Counted from the first letter of the stretch, positions 28,140-38,882 are shown. The stretch is DNA of 64,000 nucleotides from Bosea vestrisii (GCF_030144325.1 NZ_CP126307.1:682001-746000); one strand, 5' to 3'. Numbers and translations: made by a program. The notes: a model not told the origin generated them from the sequence alone.

Positions 28140-28835
28140 ATGGCCGGATTCGGGACGCTCGACCTCATCGCCATCGCCTTCTTCGCCGCCGCCTGGATCG
28201 GCTATCTGCTGGCCGTCGAGATCGGTCCGCACTCCAGGCTCAGCCTGAACACGCTGATGAACCAGCGCCGCGAGCGCTGGATCATGGAATCGGTGAAGCG
28301 CGAGAACCGCATCATCGACACGCAGGTGATGAACGGCCTGCAGAACGGCACCGCCTTCTTCGCCTCGACCTCGCTGATCGCCATCGGCGGCTCGCTGACG
28401 CTGCTGCAATCGGCCGATCGCGTCGTCCAGGTCTTCGCCGACCTGCCCTTCGCCACCACGACGACCCGCGCAGCCTGGGAGATCAAGGTGATCGGGCTCG
28501 CGGTGATCTTCGCCTATGCCTTCTTCAAGTTCAGCTGGAGCTACCGGCTGTTCAACTATTGCGCCATCCTGATCGGCGCGATCCCGTCATGGACCGAAGC
28601 CGACAAGCCGGAGACGATCGCCGCGGCGCGCGAGGCGGTGGCGATGAACGTCGTCGCAGGGCTCCACTTCAACCGCGGCCAACGAGCCTTCTTCTTTGCG
28701 CTGGCCTATCTCGGCTGGTTCATCTCGCCCTGGCTCTTCCTGATCGCCACCGCGGCGGTGCTGACTGTGATGTGGCGCCGGCAATTCGCCTCGGATTCGG
28801 CCGCCGCGGTCGGTGCGGGACGCCGCAAAGCTTGA
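28140..28835 (+). CDS. DUF599 membrane protein
   Basis: 231 residues from ATG 28140 (GAGGGG upstream). It has four or so membrane helices, with the family's N-terminal NTLMNQRRERWIMESVKRENRIIDTQVMNGLQNGTAFFAST and a C-terminal FNRGQRAFFFALAYLGWF. Function unknown. It is divergent from the rhodanese gene. Confidence 0.8.
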   Translation: MAGFGTLDLIAIAFFAAAWIGYLLAVEIGPHSRLSLNTLMNQRRERWIMESVKRENRIIDTQVMNGLQNGTAFFASTSLIAIGGSLTLLQSADRVVQVFADLPFATTTTRAAWEIKVIGLAVIFAYAFFKFSWSYRLFNYCAILIGAIPSWTEADKPETIAAAREAVAMNVVAGLHFNRGQRAFFFALAYLGWFISPWLFLIATAAVLTVMWRRQFASDSAAAVGAGRRKA

Positions 28836-28865
28836 CGAAACCCGTCGCTGCGCTCAGCAAGCGGC

Positions 28866-29147
28866 ATGATCACACCGACAGATGACGAGCTCGCCGAGAC
28901 GATCCTGCGCTTCACCACCGAGCGGAGCGACCGGACGACCTCGCCGATGGATATCGCCCGCGCCATCGGCGGCGACCATCCCGATGGCTGGGGCCCGCTG
29001 ATGCAGCCGATCCGCCGGGTCGCCGTGCAGTTGATGAAGGACGGCAAACTGGTGATCACCCGAAAAGGCCGCCCGGTCGATCCCGACGATTTCCGCGGCG
29101 TCTATCGCCTGCGCCTGCCGGGGCATGATGAGGCCAGCCAAGACTAG
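28866..29147 (+). CDS. DUF3253 protein
   Basis: 93 residues of winged-helix character: DELAETILRFTTERSDRTTSPMDIARAIGG, then PIRRVAVQLMKDGKLVITRKGRPVDPDDFRGVYRL. This matches the DUF3253 pattern, thought to be a small DNA-binding-like fold. There is no strong SD; it lies 30 bp after the DUF599 gene and may share its transcript. Confidence 0.75.
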   Translation: MITPTDDELAETILRFTTERSDRTTSPMDIARAIGGDHPDGWGPLMQPIRRVAVQLMKDGKLVITRKGRPVDPDDFRGVYRLRLPGHDEASQD

Positions 29148-29349
29148 GCCGCCCGCGGCAATCAGCGTCCTTCGCGCCGCGACGACGGTCTTCGGACCGC
29201 GGTAGAGCGCGTCTGCTTTGTGCTGTCTGGGATGGTCGAGGAGGACGTCCGGAGCCGTGCGACGAGCTCGCAAAGAGCGGTTTCATCTGCAGCGGAGAGC
29301 GGCCCGGAGATGCATCTGCCTCTTGCCACTATCATCGTCTAACGCGCCT

Positions 29350-29412
29350 GGGGGCTTGCGGCAAGCCCCCTCCATGTCCTAGGAACGCTGCCCTCGGCCT
29401 GAACCTCAGGCC
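29350..29412 (+). promoter_or_regulatory. Two hairpins before the glycosyltransferase gene
   Basis: GGGGGCTTG/CAAGCCCCC (29350-29370) and GGCCTGA-ACC-TCAGGCC (29396-29412) are strong stems. The second ends just before the SD GGGAG and could limit ribosome access. They may instead end or attenuate upstream transcription. The surrounding 29148-29427 stretch has no gene I can support. Confidence 0.4.
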
Positions 29413-29427
29413 AAAGGGAGTAGCAAA

Positions 29428-30662
29428 ATGCGCGTATTGTTATCGACTTACGGCTCGCGCGGCGATGTCGAACCGCTCGTGGGGCTTGCCGTGCAATTGC
29501 AGATTCTCGGCGTCGAGGCCGTGGTGTCTGCCCCGCCGGATCAGGAATTCGTCGACCTGCTCGAACGGGCAAACGTGCCGTTGGCGCCGGCTTTCCTGCC
29601 GATCCGGCAATGGGTGAGCGAGCGGGCAAAGCCTGCGTCGACTGCGGACTTCCACACGCTCGCCTCCGACATGATGGCTGCGCAATTCGCCGCCATCGGG
29701 GCAGCGGCCGAGGGTTGCGACGCGATCGTGGCGACCGGCCTGTTCCCGTCTGCAAGTGCTGCACGATCGGTCGCCGAATTGGGGGCCTCTCTTACAGCCA
29801 CGTCACCTTCTGCCCGCTCTTCCTGCCGTCGCACCAACATCGGCCGTTCCCCTATCCGGGCCATCCCTTGCCGCCGGACGTGGCCGACCATCGCGAATTG
29901 TGGGATTTCAACGCGCGGACCATCAACGCCTTGTTCGGCGAGGCGCTTGGGTCGCACCGCGCGGCGATCGGCCTGCCGCCGGTCGATAATGCCCGCGATC
30001 ACGTCTTCACGGACCGGCCGCTCCTGGCATCGGACCCGGTCCTGTGGCCGTGGCGGCCGACGGACCTCTGCGACGCCATTCAGACAGGCGCCTGGATACT
30101 GCCTGACAACCGCCCGCTTCCAGCGGAGCTGATGGCCTTCCTGGAGGCGGGCGAACCGCCGATCTATGTCGGTTTCGGCAGCATGTTCATGCAGTCGGCA
30201 AAGGATGCCGCCCGCGTGGCCATCGAGGCGATCCGGGCGCAGGGCCGCCGCGCGGTCGTGCTGCGAGGCTGGGCCGATCTCGCACTGGGCGACGACGTGG
30301 AGGATTGCTTCATCACCGGCGACGTCAACCAGCAGGCGCTGTTTCCCCGGATGGCGGCCGTCATGCACCACGGCGGCGCCGGTACGACGACGGCGGCAAC
30401 CCGGGCGGGCGCGCCGCAAGTGGTCGTCCCGCAGATCGTCGACCAGCCCTACTGGGCTGGCCGGGTGGCGGGACTGGGCATAGGCGCTGCACATGACGGT
30501 CCAACGCCGACCTTTGAGTCGTTGTCGGCAGCGCTCGCCACGGCGCTGGCGCCCGACACTGGAGCACGGGCGACCGCCGTGGCGCGCACGATCCGCAGCG
30601 ACGGCGCGGAAGTCGCCGCGAAGCTGCTGGTCGACGCGATTGGCGGGAAATCACTGCGCTAG
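29428..30662 (+). pseudogene. UGT/MGT-type glycosyltransferase, one frameshift
   Basis: The first part starts at ATG 29428 (GGGAG upstream) with MRVLLSTYGSRGDVEPLVGLA, typical of antibiotic- and sterol-type GT1 enzymes. The frame breaks at the G5 run 29781-29785. One added G restores ELGGLSYSHVTFCPLFLPS, and the rest continues to 30662 with the C-terminal donor-sugar region (HHGGAGTTTAATRAGAPQVVVPQ). The repaired protein is about 411 residues. It would transfer a nucleotide sugar to an unknown acceptor. Confidence 0.78.
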
Positions 30663-30694
30663 GCAGACCGCTTCGTCGTCGGCAGGCGCCTCGA

Positions 30695-31504
30695 TTATCG
30701 CGCGGCGCCTGCCGCTGCCGGTCCCGGAAACAGCGCATCCGTATAGCCGGCGAGGTAATAGGCGACGAGCCCGGCCCATTCCTTGAAAGCGTCGTCGGCG
30801 ATGTCGAGCCCGCGCGCCGCCTTGCGATAGGGTCGCAGAAAATCGGCGCGCTCGCCGCTGGAGAGGAAGTCGACCGGAAAGGCCTCGACCTGGAAACCCG
30901 CCTTGCGGAACACGCCCATGGCGCGCGGCATGTGCCAGGCCGAGGTCACCAAGAGCCAGCGCTCGCCAGGCTTGGGATCGACCAGGCGGCGGGTGAACAC
31001 GGCGTTCTCAACCGTATTGCGTGACTTGTCCTCGAGAACGAGCCGGCTCTCCGGCAGGCCGAGCCCGAGGAAGAGCAGACGCGCGCCATCAGCCTCGGTC
31101 TTCACCACCGGCGAGAGCAGGTTGGCGCCGCCGCCGGTGAAGACCAGCTTCGCCTCGGGATGGGCGCGGGCAAGCTCGACCGCCTTGGTCATCCGCGCCG
31201 CAGCATTGTTGAGCACGATGTCCTCGCGCGCCACGCCGATCGCGCCGCCGAGCACGATGATGCCGTCGACCTTGCCGGAGTTCACCGCCTGCTGCGGGAA
31301 GCGGTCCTCCAGCGGCCTGACCAGGATGCGCGGCAGCGGGCTGAAGGCGAGCAGGCCGAGCACGAACACGCAGACGAGACCGAGCCAACGCCCCGGCCCG
31401 GAAAAGCGCGTGAAGGCGAGCAGGCTCGCCAGCACGAGCCCGCCAATGGCGAGGTTCACCGGCGAGGCCAGGAACCAGAGGATCTTGGAAAGGATAAAGA
31501 ACAT
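30695..31504 (-). CDS. YdcF/ElyC-family (DUF218) membrane protein
   Basis: 269 residues. Two N-terminal membrane helices (about 5-60) lead to a DUF218 domain with DGIIVLGGAIG, KLVFTGGGAN, DKSRNTVENAVFTRRL and LLVTSAWHMPRAMGVFRKAG. In E. coli the relatives ElyC and SanA affect envelope integrity; the biochemical role is uncertain. Convergent with the glycosyltransferase. Confidence 0.85.
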   Translation of the reverse strand: MFFILSKILWFLASPVNLAIGGLVLASLLAFTRFSGPGRWLGLVCVFVLGLLAFSPLPRILVRPLEDRFPQQAVNSGKVDGIIVLGGAIGVAREDIVLNNAAARMTKAVELARAHPEAKLVFTGGGANLLSPVVKTEADGARLLFLGLGLPESRLVLEDKSRNTVENAVFTRRLVDPKPGERWLLVTSAWHMPRAMGVFRKAGFQVEAFPVDFLSSGERADFLRPYRKAARGLDIADDAFKEWAGLVAYYLAGYTDALFPGPAAAGAAR

Positions 31505-31635
31505 GATTTTCTTGAACAGACCGGCCTCCCCTTACGCGCAGAAAGCTGACAGGCCGTTATGAAACGGCTGGGGGCGATCGGGGTTCGATGCAAGATTGCG
31601 TTCACGTTGCGGTGAATGCCGGGTGGCGTCGAGCG

Positions 31636-31746
31636 TCGTCATTCTCGGGCGGAGCGAAGCGCAGACCCGAGAATCTCCTGACGAGAAGGCGCTCGCTTGC
31701 GCCTCATCCAGCCTGAGATGCTCGGGGCAAGCCCGAGCATGACGAG
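31636..31746. repeat. Composite palindrome repeat, copy A
   Basis: Two hairpins: ATTCTCGGG/CCCGAGAAT (31641-31674) and TGCTCGGG-GCAAG-CCCGAGCA (31719-31739), joined by GACGAGAAGG. Copy B at 43523-43629 has the same order and nearly the same stems, with a diverged linker. Confidence 0.75.
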
Positions 31747-31754
31747 CCCTATTC

Positions 31755-32279
31755 CTACCGGATGATCTGCGGCGGCGCTGCGGGCGGACGGCGGGTTTGC
31801 CGCGCCGCGAAGCGCTCGACCTCGAGAGCCCGTTCGGCAACCTCGCGCAGTTCGCAGCCAGCCTGCAGCCCGGCCGAGCGCGTCGGCGGCTGGGATGCGC
31901 CATAGAAGGCGCATTTCTGCACGGCGTAGCTTTGCCAGGCGAGCTGCAGCGCCGCGAACTGGCTGCGAGCCCCGGCTTCGAGGGTCCGCTCCAGCGTCGC
32001 GCCGGCCAGCGTCAACCGCTCGCGCCAGACCGCCTCCTCGCGCCTTGCGCACGTTATCTCCGCCTCGCGCCGATCGCCACTGGCCGAGCCGACACAGGGG
32101 ACCGCGACGAGACCGATGCAGGCCGGGCTCGTAGCCAGGCCCTGCCGTACGCAGTTCGCGACCTGCAAACGATCGGCTGACTGCACCGGGTTGGTCGGCA
32201 CTTGCGAGAGCGCAGCCGTGCTCAGAAACGGCGCCAGGATCAGCGAAAGGGCGAATAAACCGCGCATGGCGGCGATCAT
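31755..32279 (-). CDS. LprI-like (DUF1311) exported protein
   Basis: 174 residues from ATG 32279 (a TTG at 32288 and ATG at 32267 are alternatives). A signal peptide ends near AALSQ. The mature domain has cysteines spaced as in LprI/DUF1311 proteins (NCV, ACIG, PCVG, ITCARREEAVWRERL, KCAFYG, GCELRE). Some relatives inhibit lysozyme. With two GH25 lysozymes at 15-17 kb a protective role is conceivable, but the link is only a guess. Confidence 0.65.
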   Translation of the reverse strand: MIAAMRGLFALSLILAPFLSTAALSQVPTNPVQSADRLQVANCVRQGLATSPACIGLVAVPCVGSASGDRREAEITCARREEAVWRERLTLAGATLERTLEAGARSQFAALQLAWQSYAVQKCAFYGASQPPTRSAGLQAGCELREVAERALEVERFAARQTRRPPAAPPQIIR

Positions 32280-32318
32280 GACGGCCAAATCGGCCGGGTC
32301 AAGCGCAGCCCGCCGCGC

Positions 32319-32939
32319 TCACGAGATCGGCAACGGTAGTGCCGGGCCGGCCGCCGGGCGCGCCGAGACATGCTGGTACCAGCGGCGGATATTGGGCCAG
32401 TCCTTCTGCGGTACCGGCATGTGGAGCCAGCGATGCGCGCCGGGCGCCACTGTAATGTCGGCCATGCCGAAGCGCTCGCCAGCAAGATAGCTCCGCCCGG
32501 CCAGATGTGCCTCGAGGATGTCGAGCTTGGCTTCGGCCTTGGCGATCGACGCGTCGATTGCCGCCGGCTCTGTATAACCCGGCGTCTTCCGGATCAGCCC
32601 CCAGAAGGCCGGTGTCATCGAAGGCTGCAACTCGGAGAGCATCCAGTCCATCCAGCGATCAGCATCCGCTCTCTTGGCCGGATCCTCCTCCCAGATCCAG
32701 CCGGCGCCATAGCGGGCGGCGAGATAGCGCACGATGCTGCTCGACTCCCAGATGACGATCTCGCCATCCTCCAGTGTCGGAATCTGCCCGTTCGGGTTCT
32801 TGGCGAGATAGGCCGGCTCGCGATTGCCGCCAAACTTGCCGCCGATATCGATGCGCTCGAAAGGCTGGCCGACCTCGCCGGCGGCCCAGACCACCTTCTG
32901 GACATTGATCGAGCTGATCCGCCCCCAGATCGTCAGCAT
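32319..32939 (-). CDS. Glutathione S-transferase family protein
   Basis: 206 residues from ATG 32939, chosen over 32972 because AAGGTG sits 6 bp upstream. The N-terminal thioredoxin-like domain has GRISSINVQKVVWAAGE with the candidate catalytic serine pair at the strand-helix turn and NPNGQIPTLEDGEIVIWESSSIVRYLA; the rest is all-helical. It conjugates or reduces with glutathione in the cytoplasm; substrate unknown. Confidence 0.87.
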   Translation of the reverse strand: MLTIWGRISSINVQKVVWAAGEVGQPFERIDIGGKFGGNREPAYLAKNPNGQIPTLEDGEIVIWESSSIVRYLAARYGAGWIWEEDPAKRADADRWMDWMLSELQPSMTPAFWGLIRKTPGYTEPAAIDASIAKAEAKLDILEAHLAGRSYLAGERFGMADITVAPGAHRWLHMPVPQKDWPNIRRWYQHVSARPAAGPALPLPIS

Positions 32940-33053
32940 TTGCAGCACCTTCTCATGATGGGGCGGCGACAATCAGCCTGCGGGCGGGTGATGGCAAGCG
33001 CTTGAGACGCAGGCGCGCCCGTCATTGCGAGAAGGCGCCAGCCGACGAAACCG

Positions 33054-35054
<2,001 letters not shown>

Positions 35055-35139
35055 GCGTGGCTTCCCCCAGACCCGGTGCCTTCACTGTGCAGTGCGGGAT
35101 TTACGGGAGGCAAGCGCATCCGTCCACTGATGCGAAAGT

Positions 35140-35156
35140 TTTGCGACGTGCGCAAA
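35140..35156. promoter_or_regulatory. Inverted repeat upstream of pccA
   Basis: TTTGCG-ACGTG-CGCAAA lies about 90 bp before the pccA start. It recalls the TTTGCAAA half-sites reported for PccR-type regulators of propionyl-CoA carboxylase in alphaproteobacteria, but it is only one imperfect match. Confidence 0.35.
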
Positions 35157-35176
35157 CGCCCGGCGGCAGCCGGGCG
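35157..35176 (-). terminator. Hairpin after the 146-residue protein gene
   Basis: CGCCCGGC-GGCA-GCCGGGCG forms an 8-bp GC stem 27 bp after the stop at 35203. On the minus strand it is followed by a short T run (GTTTGCG), so it is a moderate terminator candidate. Confidence 0.45.
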
Positions 35177-35202
35177 CACGCGCTCCGTTCTGTTGGATAG
35201 CC

Positions 35203-35643
35203 TCAGCTGGCGAGCAACACGCGCTGCGCAGTGAAGCCGAGCGGCAGCCGGGCCTCGGCCTTGCGCAGGGCGAAGCTGACCAGCGCCTCGTCGCAAACCT
35301 CGGCTTCACGCACCACCTCGAAGGCGATCTTCTGCGCCAGCGGCGTCGGGCCCTGCCCAGCCGAAAGCGTCGTCACCAGCCAGTGTGCCTTGTCGCGGTC
35401 GATCCTGCCGGTCGGGCGGCTTTCCCAGACGGAGAAGTCGACGCAGAAGGCCAGCAGCACATCGGCGAAGAGCGGCGACTTGTCGGCGACGGCACGGTCG
35501 AGCGCCACCAGCACGTCGATGATGTCGCGAGTCAGCACGACCTCGTGCAAGATTTCCCGCTGAAGAACTCGGACGTCTTCATCGTCGATCGCGTGCCTGT
35601 CCATCACGCGATCGACGAATTCACGAAGTTCATGGCCGATCAT
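35203..35643 (-). CDS. Conserved hypothetical protein, 146 residues
   Basis: Soluble, mostly helical and acidic: MIGHELREFVDRVMDRHAID at the start, LVALDRAVADKSPLFADVLLAFCVDFSVWESRPTGRIDRDKAHWL in the middle. I recall similar proteins as common hypotheticals in Rhizobiales, without known function. It sits upstream of pccA on the same strand with a hairpin between, so it is probably a separate unit. A perfect palindrome lies about 100 bp upstream of its start. Confidence 0.75.
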   Translation of the reverse strand: MIGHELREFVDRVMDRHAIDDEDVRVLQREILHEVVLTRDIIDVLVALDRAVADKSPLFADVLLAFCVDFSVWESRPTGRIDRDKAHWLVTTLSAGQGPTPLAQKIAFEVVREAEVCDEALVSFALRKAEARLPLGFTAQRVLLAS

Positions 35644-35739
35644 TGTTCAACCCCTGTCCGACGTTGTTTTGTGTCGGTATGTCCCTGTCGTGTGAAGACG
35701 ATGCGGCCAGCCCAGTCATCAGGTGGTTAACGCGCAAAT

Positions 35740-35755
35740 CTGAACGCGCGTTCAG
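35740..35755. promoter_or_regulatory. Perfect 16-bp palindrome
   Basis: CTGAACGCGCGTTCAG is a perfect palindrome in the otherwise empty stretch 35644-35914, flanked on both sides by GGTTAA. It lies between two divergent genes (the 146-residue protein and the M20 peptidase) and is probably an operator; no regulator gene is adjacent. Confidence 0.5.
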
Positions 35756-35914
35756 GTTAAACGGTCCTGATCGGACGTGGTTGCGAGGGTGTTACTGGCA
35801 GCACCCGGCTCCATGCCCGTACGCTTTTCCGGGCTGCGTCTGGAGCATTGGACGTATTGGCGCACGGCACTCTACCGTGATCTCAAATCCTCATTTCGGG
35901 CAGGTAGCGCGATC

Positions 35915-37291
35915 ATGGCTTCTTCCGACACGCTGGCTGCGGTTTTCGCGCATATCGAGACCAACCGAAGCGCCTTTCTCGATCGCCTGATCGCCTATCT
36001 GCGCCATCCCAGCATCAGCGCCGAGAACATCGGCATCGCCGAGGTCGGAGCGCTGCTGGTCGAGATGCTGACTGATATCGGGCTGGAGACGAGCCTGGTG
36101 CCGACCGACGGGCACCCCATGGTCGTCGCGCGCTGGGAGAAGGCACCGGGCAAGCCGACCGTGCTGCTCTACGGCCATTACGATGTGCAGCCGCCCGACC
36201 CGCTCGACAAATGGGTCTCGCCGCCGTTCGAGCCGACGATCCGTGATGGCCGGATCTATGCGCGCGGCGTCGGCGACAACAAGGGCCAGCATTTCGCCCA
36301 GATCCTCGCGATCGAATCCCATCTCAAGGTGCACGGCACCTTGCCTTGCAATGTCATCCTGCTGCTGGAGGGCGAGGAAGAGATCGGCAGTCCGAACATC
36401 GCTGGCTTCGTGCGCGCCAACAAGGCGATGCTCAAGGCGGACCTCGCCGTCACCGCCGACGGGCCGCGTCATGCCAGCGGCGCGGCTGCGATCAAGTTCG
36501 GCTCGCGCGGCGTGGTCTCCTTCGAACTGCGCTGCCGCCATGCCGTCCGCGACGTGCATTCCGGCAATTTCGGCGGCGTCGTGCCGAACCCGATCTGGAC
36601 CCTGGTCCATCTGCTCGGGACCATGAAGAATGCCGCCGGCGAGATCACCATTGCCGGCCTCCATGACGACATCGAAGCGCCGACACAGGAGGAACTCGCC
36701 GCGATCGAGGCCCTGCCGCTCGACATCGAGGCGGTAAAGCACAGCCTCGGCCTGACCAGGCTCGATGCGCCGGCCGATCGGCCCTTCTATGAGCGCCTCT
36801 GCTTCCGCCCGACGCTGACCATCAACGGCTTTCACGGCGGCTATGGCGGTCCCGGCACCAAGACCGTCCTGCCCAATGAAGCCTTGGTGAAATGCGATAT
36901 CCGCCTAGTCGAGGCGCAGGATCCCGAGGATATCCTGCGCAAGGTCGCGGCGCATGTGGCGCAGCATGCGCCGGAGGTCGAGTTCATCGCAGCCGATGCC
37001 GGCATGCAGCCCTCGAAAACGCCGATCGCCTCGCCCTACACCGCCCCGTTGCGCCGGGCTTTCGTCGTAGCCCAGGGCGAGGAGCCGCTGCTGATCCCGG
37101 CGGGCTTCGGCAGCCTGCCCGGCTATGTCTTCACCAAGATCCTCGGCATTCCCGCCTTCGTCACGCCCTATGCCAATCCCGACGAGGCCAACCATGCGCC
37201 GAACGAGAACCTGACGCTCGACTGCTTCTACAGCGGGCTTCGCACCGGCGCGGCGCTGCTACACGAGCTCGGCCAGCTCGAGGCGCCCTGA
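35915..37291 (+). CDS. M20-family metallopeptidase (dipeptidase)
   Basis: 458 residues from ATG 35915; an open extension to 35777 is rejected for lack of family sequence. Metal-binding motifs are visible: GHYDVQP with H88 and D90, GVGDNKG with bridging D121, and EGEEEIGS (152-159) with the general base and metal-binding glutamates; a later H lies in PDEANHAPNE. It is a dizinc hydrolase that cleaves dipeptides or N-acyl amino acids in the cytoplasm; substrate open. Confidence 0.88.
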   Translation: MASSDTLAAVFAHIETNRSAFLDRLIAYLRHPSISAENIGIAEVGALLVEMLTDIGLETSLVPTDGHPMVVARWEKAPGKPTVLLYGHYDVQPPDPLDKWVSPPFEPTIRDGRIYARGVGDNKGQHFAQILAIESHLKVHGTLPCNVILLLEGEEEIGSPNIAGFVRANKAMLKADLAVTADGPRHASGAAAIKFGSRGVVSFELRCRHAVRDVHSGNFGGVVPNPIWTLVHLLGTMKNAAGEITIAGLHDDIEAPTQEELAAIEALPLDIEAVKHSLGLTRLDAPADRPFYERLCFRPTLTINGFHGGYGGPGTKTVLPNEALVKCDIRLVEAQDPEDILRKVAAHVAQHAPEVEFIAADAGMQPSKTPIASPYTAPLRRAFVVAQGEEPLLIPAGFGSLPGYVFTKILGIPAFVTPYANPDEANHAPNENLTLDCFYSGLRTGAALLHELGQLEAP

Positions 37292-37401
37292 ATGGCGAAC
37301 CGGACTCTTACTTTTGGAAAGGACTGTTTTGCCGATCAGCTCGCGATGCAAGCTGACTGGAGCGAGCTCTCGGGAGGCAGGGCAATCGCATTTAGATTTT
37401 T

Positions 37402-37530
37402 TGAGCCCTCATCCTGAGGAGCGGACCGCAGGTCCGCGTCTCGAAGGATGCTCCAGATGGTTCGCGAGCCTCCTGGAGCATCCTTCGAGACGCCATTCCT
37501 GTTGGAATGGCTCCTCAGGATGAGGGCTCA
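37402..37530. repeat. Branched palindromic repeat with three inner hairpins
   Basis: Outer arms of 21 bp (37402-37422 and 37510-37530) are exact reverse complements. Between and just overlapping them lie three further stems: GCGGACC/GGTCCGC (421-437), an 18-bp stem starting TCTCGAAGG (37439-37456 with 37473-37490), and GCCATTCC-TGTT-GGAATGGC (37492-37511). Single-stranded, it would fold like a cloverleaf. It fills the gap between the peptidase and HAD genes. Confidence 0.8.
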
Positions 37531-37575
37531 GGAGGCAAATGCGACAGCCCTGCTCGGGAAGCGGTCCGCCGCCCC

Positions 37576-38256
37576 TCAGGCCGGTTCTGCCACCGCCAGC
37601 TTGTCGACGATACCGGTCAGCTCGGCGCAGTTCTTGATCACATGCTGGGCTCCGGCCGCCCGCAATGCCGCGACCGGCTGGAAGCCCCAGGAGACCGCGA
37701 CCGGAGTCACGCCGGCCGCGACCGCCATCTCCATGTCGAAGGTGCTGTCGCCGACCATCAGCGTCCGCTCCGGCGTAGCGCCCGTCTCGGCCATCGCCCG
37801 CAAGATCATCCCGGGATGCGGCTTCGAGATCGCGTCGTCGGCGGTCTGGGTCGTCGCGAACAGGCTGGCCCAGCCATGGTGCTCGATGGCATAGTCCGCC
37901 CCGCGCCGCGACTTGCCGGTGGCAATGCCGAGCAGTGTCTGCGGCCGCTGCGATAGCCCCGCCAGCATCTCGGCGACACCAGGGAAAAGCGGCTCGGCCA
38001 AAGACGGATCGGTCTCCGCCCGCCGCCGCATGTCGTTGAAGACATCCCTGTAGGTCTGCGTCAGCACGTCGTCCGGCTCGGCAAGCCCGGCGACCCGCAT
38101 CAGCGCGATGTCGAGCGTCAGCCCAATGACGCCGAGCCCCGCTTCGCGACCCGGGTGGACACGGCCACAGCGCGCGAAAGTCTCGTACTGGGCGCCGAGG
38201 ATGATTGCCTCGGAATCGATCAGCGTGCCGTCGAGGTCGAAGATGATGAGGTTCAT
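37576..38256 (-). CDS. HAD-family phosphatase
   Basis: 226 residues from ATG 38256 (MNLIIFDLDGTLIDS); the frame beyond it is arginine-rich and discarded. HAD motif I is FDLDGTLIDS with D8 as the phosphoaspartate, motif II ATGKSR, and motifs III/IV KPHPG and VGDSTFDMEMA. The small helical cap resembles phosphoglycolate phosphatases and beta-phosphoglucomutases. The substrate is uncertain. Confidence 0.85.
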   Translation of the reverse strand: MNLIIFDLDGTLIDSEAIILGAQYETFARCGRVHPGREAGLGVIGLTLDIALMRVAGLAEPDDVLTQTYRDVFNDMRRRAETDPSLAEPLFPGVAEMLAGLSQRPQTLLGIATGKSRRGADYAIEHHGWASLFATTQTADDAISKPHPGMILRAMAETGATPERTLMVGDSTFDMEMAVAAGVTPVAVSWGFQPVAALRAAGAQHVIKNCAELTGIVDKLAVAEPA

Positions 38257-38328
38257 GCCCGGCGCTCTACAGGAGATGGCGGCAGCCCGCCATCTGCGCC
38301 AGCGCAAGGCCCTCATGCCGCCACGGCC

Positions 38329-38826
38329 TCACCCTTGCGGGCTGCGACCGCATTCGGCGATGGCAGCCTTCAAGGCTTCGCCCGCGAGCCCCTTGCCGCG
38401 TACCTCCTTGCGGCATTCGGCGCGCTGGGCGAGGTCCGGACGCTTGCCGTTGAAGCAAGCGACCAATGCCGCCGTCCGCTCCGAGCCGGACAGGTTCCGG
38501 GCATCGGCTTCCTGCTTACAGGCCGCCCGCGCCGTCACGGCGGTCGGCTTGCCGTCGCGGGTCAGCCCGTCGCTGGCATAAAGCTTCACGCCCGGGAAGC
38601 GCTCCTGCAGGCAGTCGCGCATGGCGCGGCGCAGGTCGTCGCCCGAGAGCGCGATGTTCTCGGCATAACAGTCGCGCCGCGCTTCAGCGCGCGCGGCACG
38701 TGGCACCGGCTCATCGGCTGCCGCAGCGGCCGGTTTCGGGGCAGCCGGCGCCGGCTGCAGCTGGGCAAATGCCGTGGAGGAGAAGGAGAGAACGAGGCCG
38801 GCGGCAAGCAAGGCAATGCGCAACAT
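38329..38826 (-). CDS. Exported PsiF-repeat-like protein with LexA-type boxes
   Basis: 165 residues from ATG 38826 with GGAGG 7 bp upstream. A signal peptide ends near TAFAQ. After an A/P-rich linker come three cysteine-paired repeats of PsiF type: RRDCYAENIALSG...RDCLQE, AACKQEADARNLSG...ACFNG and AECRKEVRGKGLAG...AECGRS. PsiF proteins are small periplasmic proteins of unknown function. Two GTTC-N7-GTTC motifs lie 30-71 bp upstream of the start, so damage-inducible expression is possible. Confidence 0.7.
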   Translation of the reverse strand: MLRIALLAAGLVLSFSSTAFAQLQPAPAAPKPAAAAADEPVPRAARAEARRDCYAENIALSGDDLRRAMRDCLQERFPGVKLYASDGLTRDGKPTAVTARAACKQEADARNLSGSERTAALVACFNGKRPDLAQRAECRKEVRGKGLAGEALKAAIAECGRSPQG

Positions 38827-38855
38827 GGAAAGCCTCCCGTGATGGAGAGTCACAG

Positions 38856-38870
38856 GAACAAACTTAGAAC
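38856..38870 (-). promoter_or_regulatory. LexA box candidate 1 (alphaproteobacterial type)
   Basis: GAAC-AAACTTA-GAAC, which reads GTTC-N7-GTTC on the minus strand, is an exact match to the alphaproteobacterial SOS consensus, 30 bp before the PsiF-like start. Confidence 0.55.
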
Positions 38871-38882
38871 AGAACGCGCTTT

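Noticed and set aside
29148..29349. Short open frames in the gap before the glycosyltransferase
   Set aside because: No SD, no hydrophobic or conserved pattern; they look like chance frames in GC-rich DNA.
31755..32279. LprI-like protein as immunity partner of the GH25 lysozymes
   Set aside because: The genes are 15 kb apart and bacterial GH25 enzymes differ from the c-type lysozymes that LprI is known to inhibit; no sequence evidence links them.
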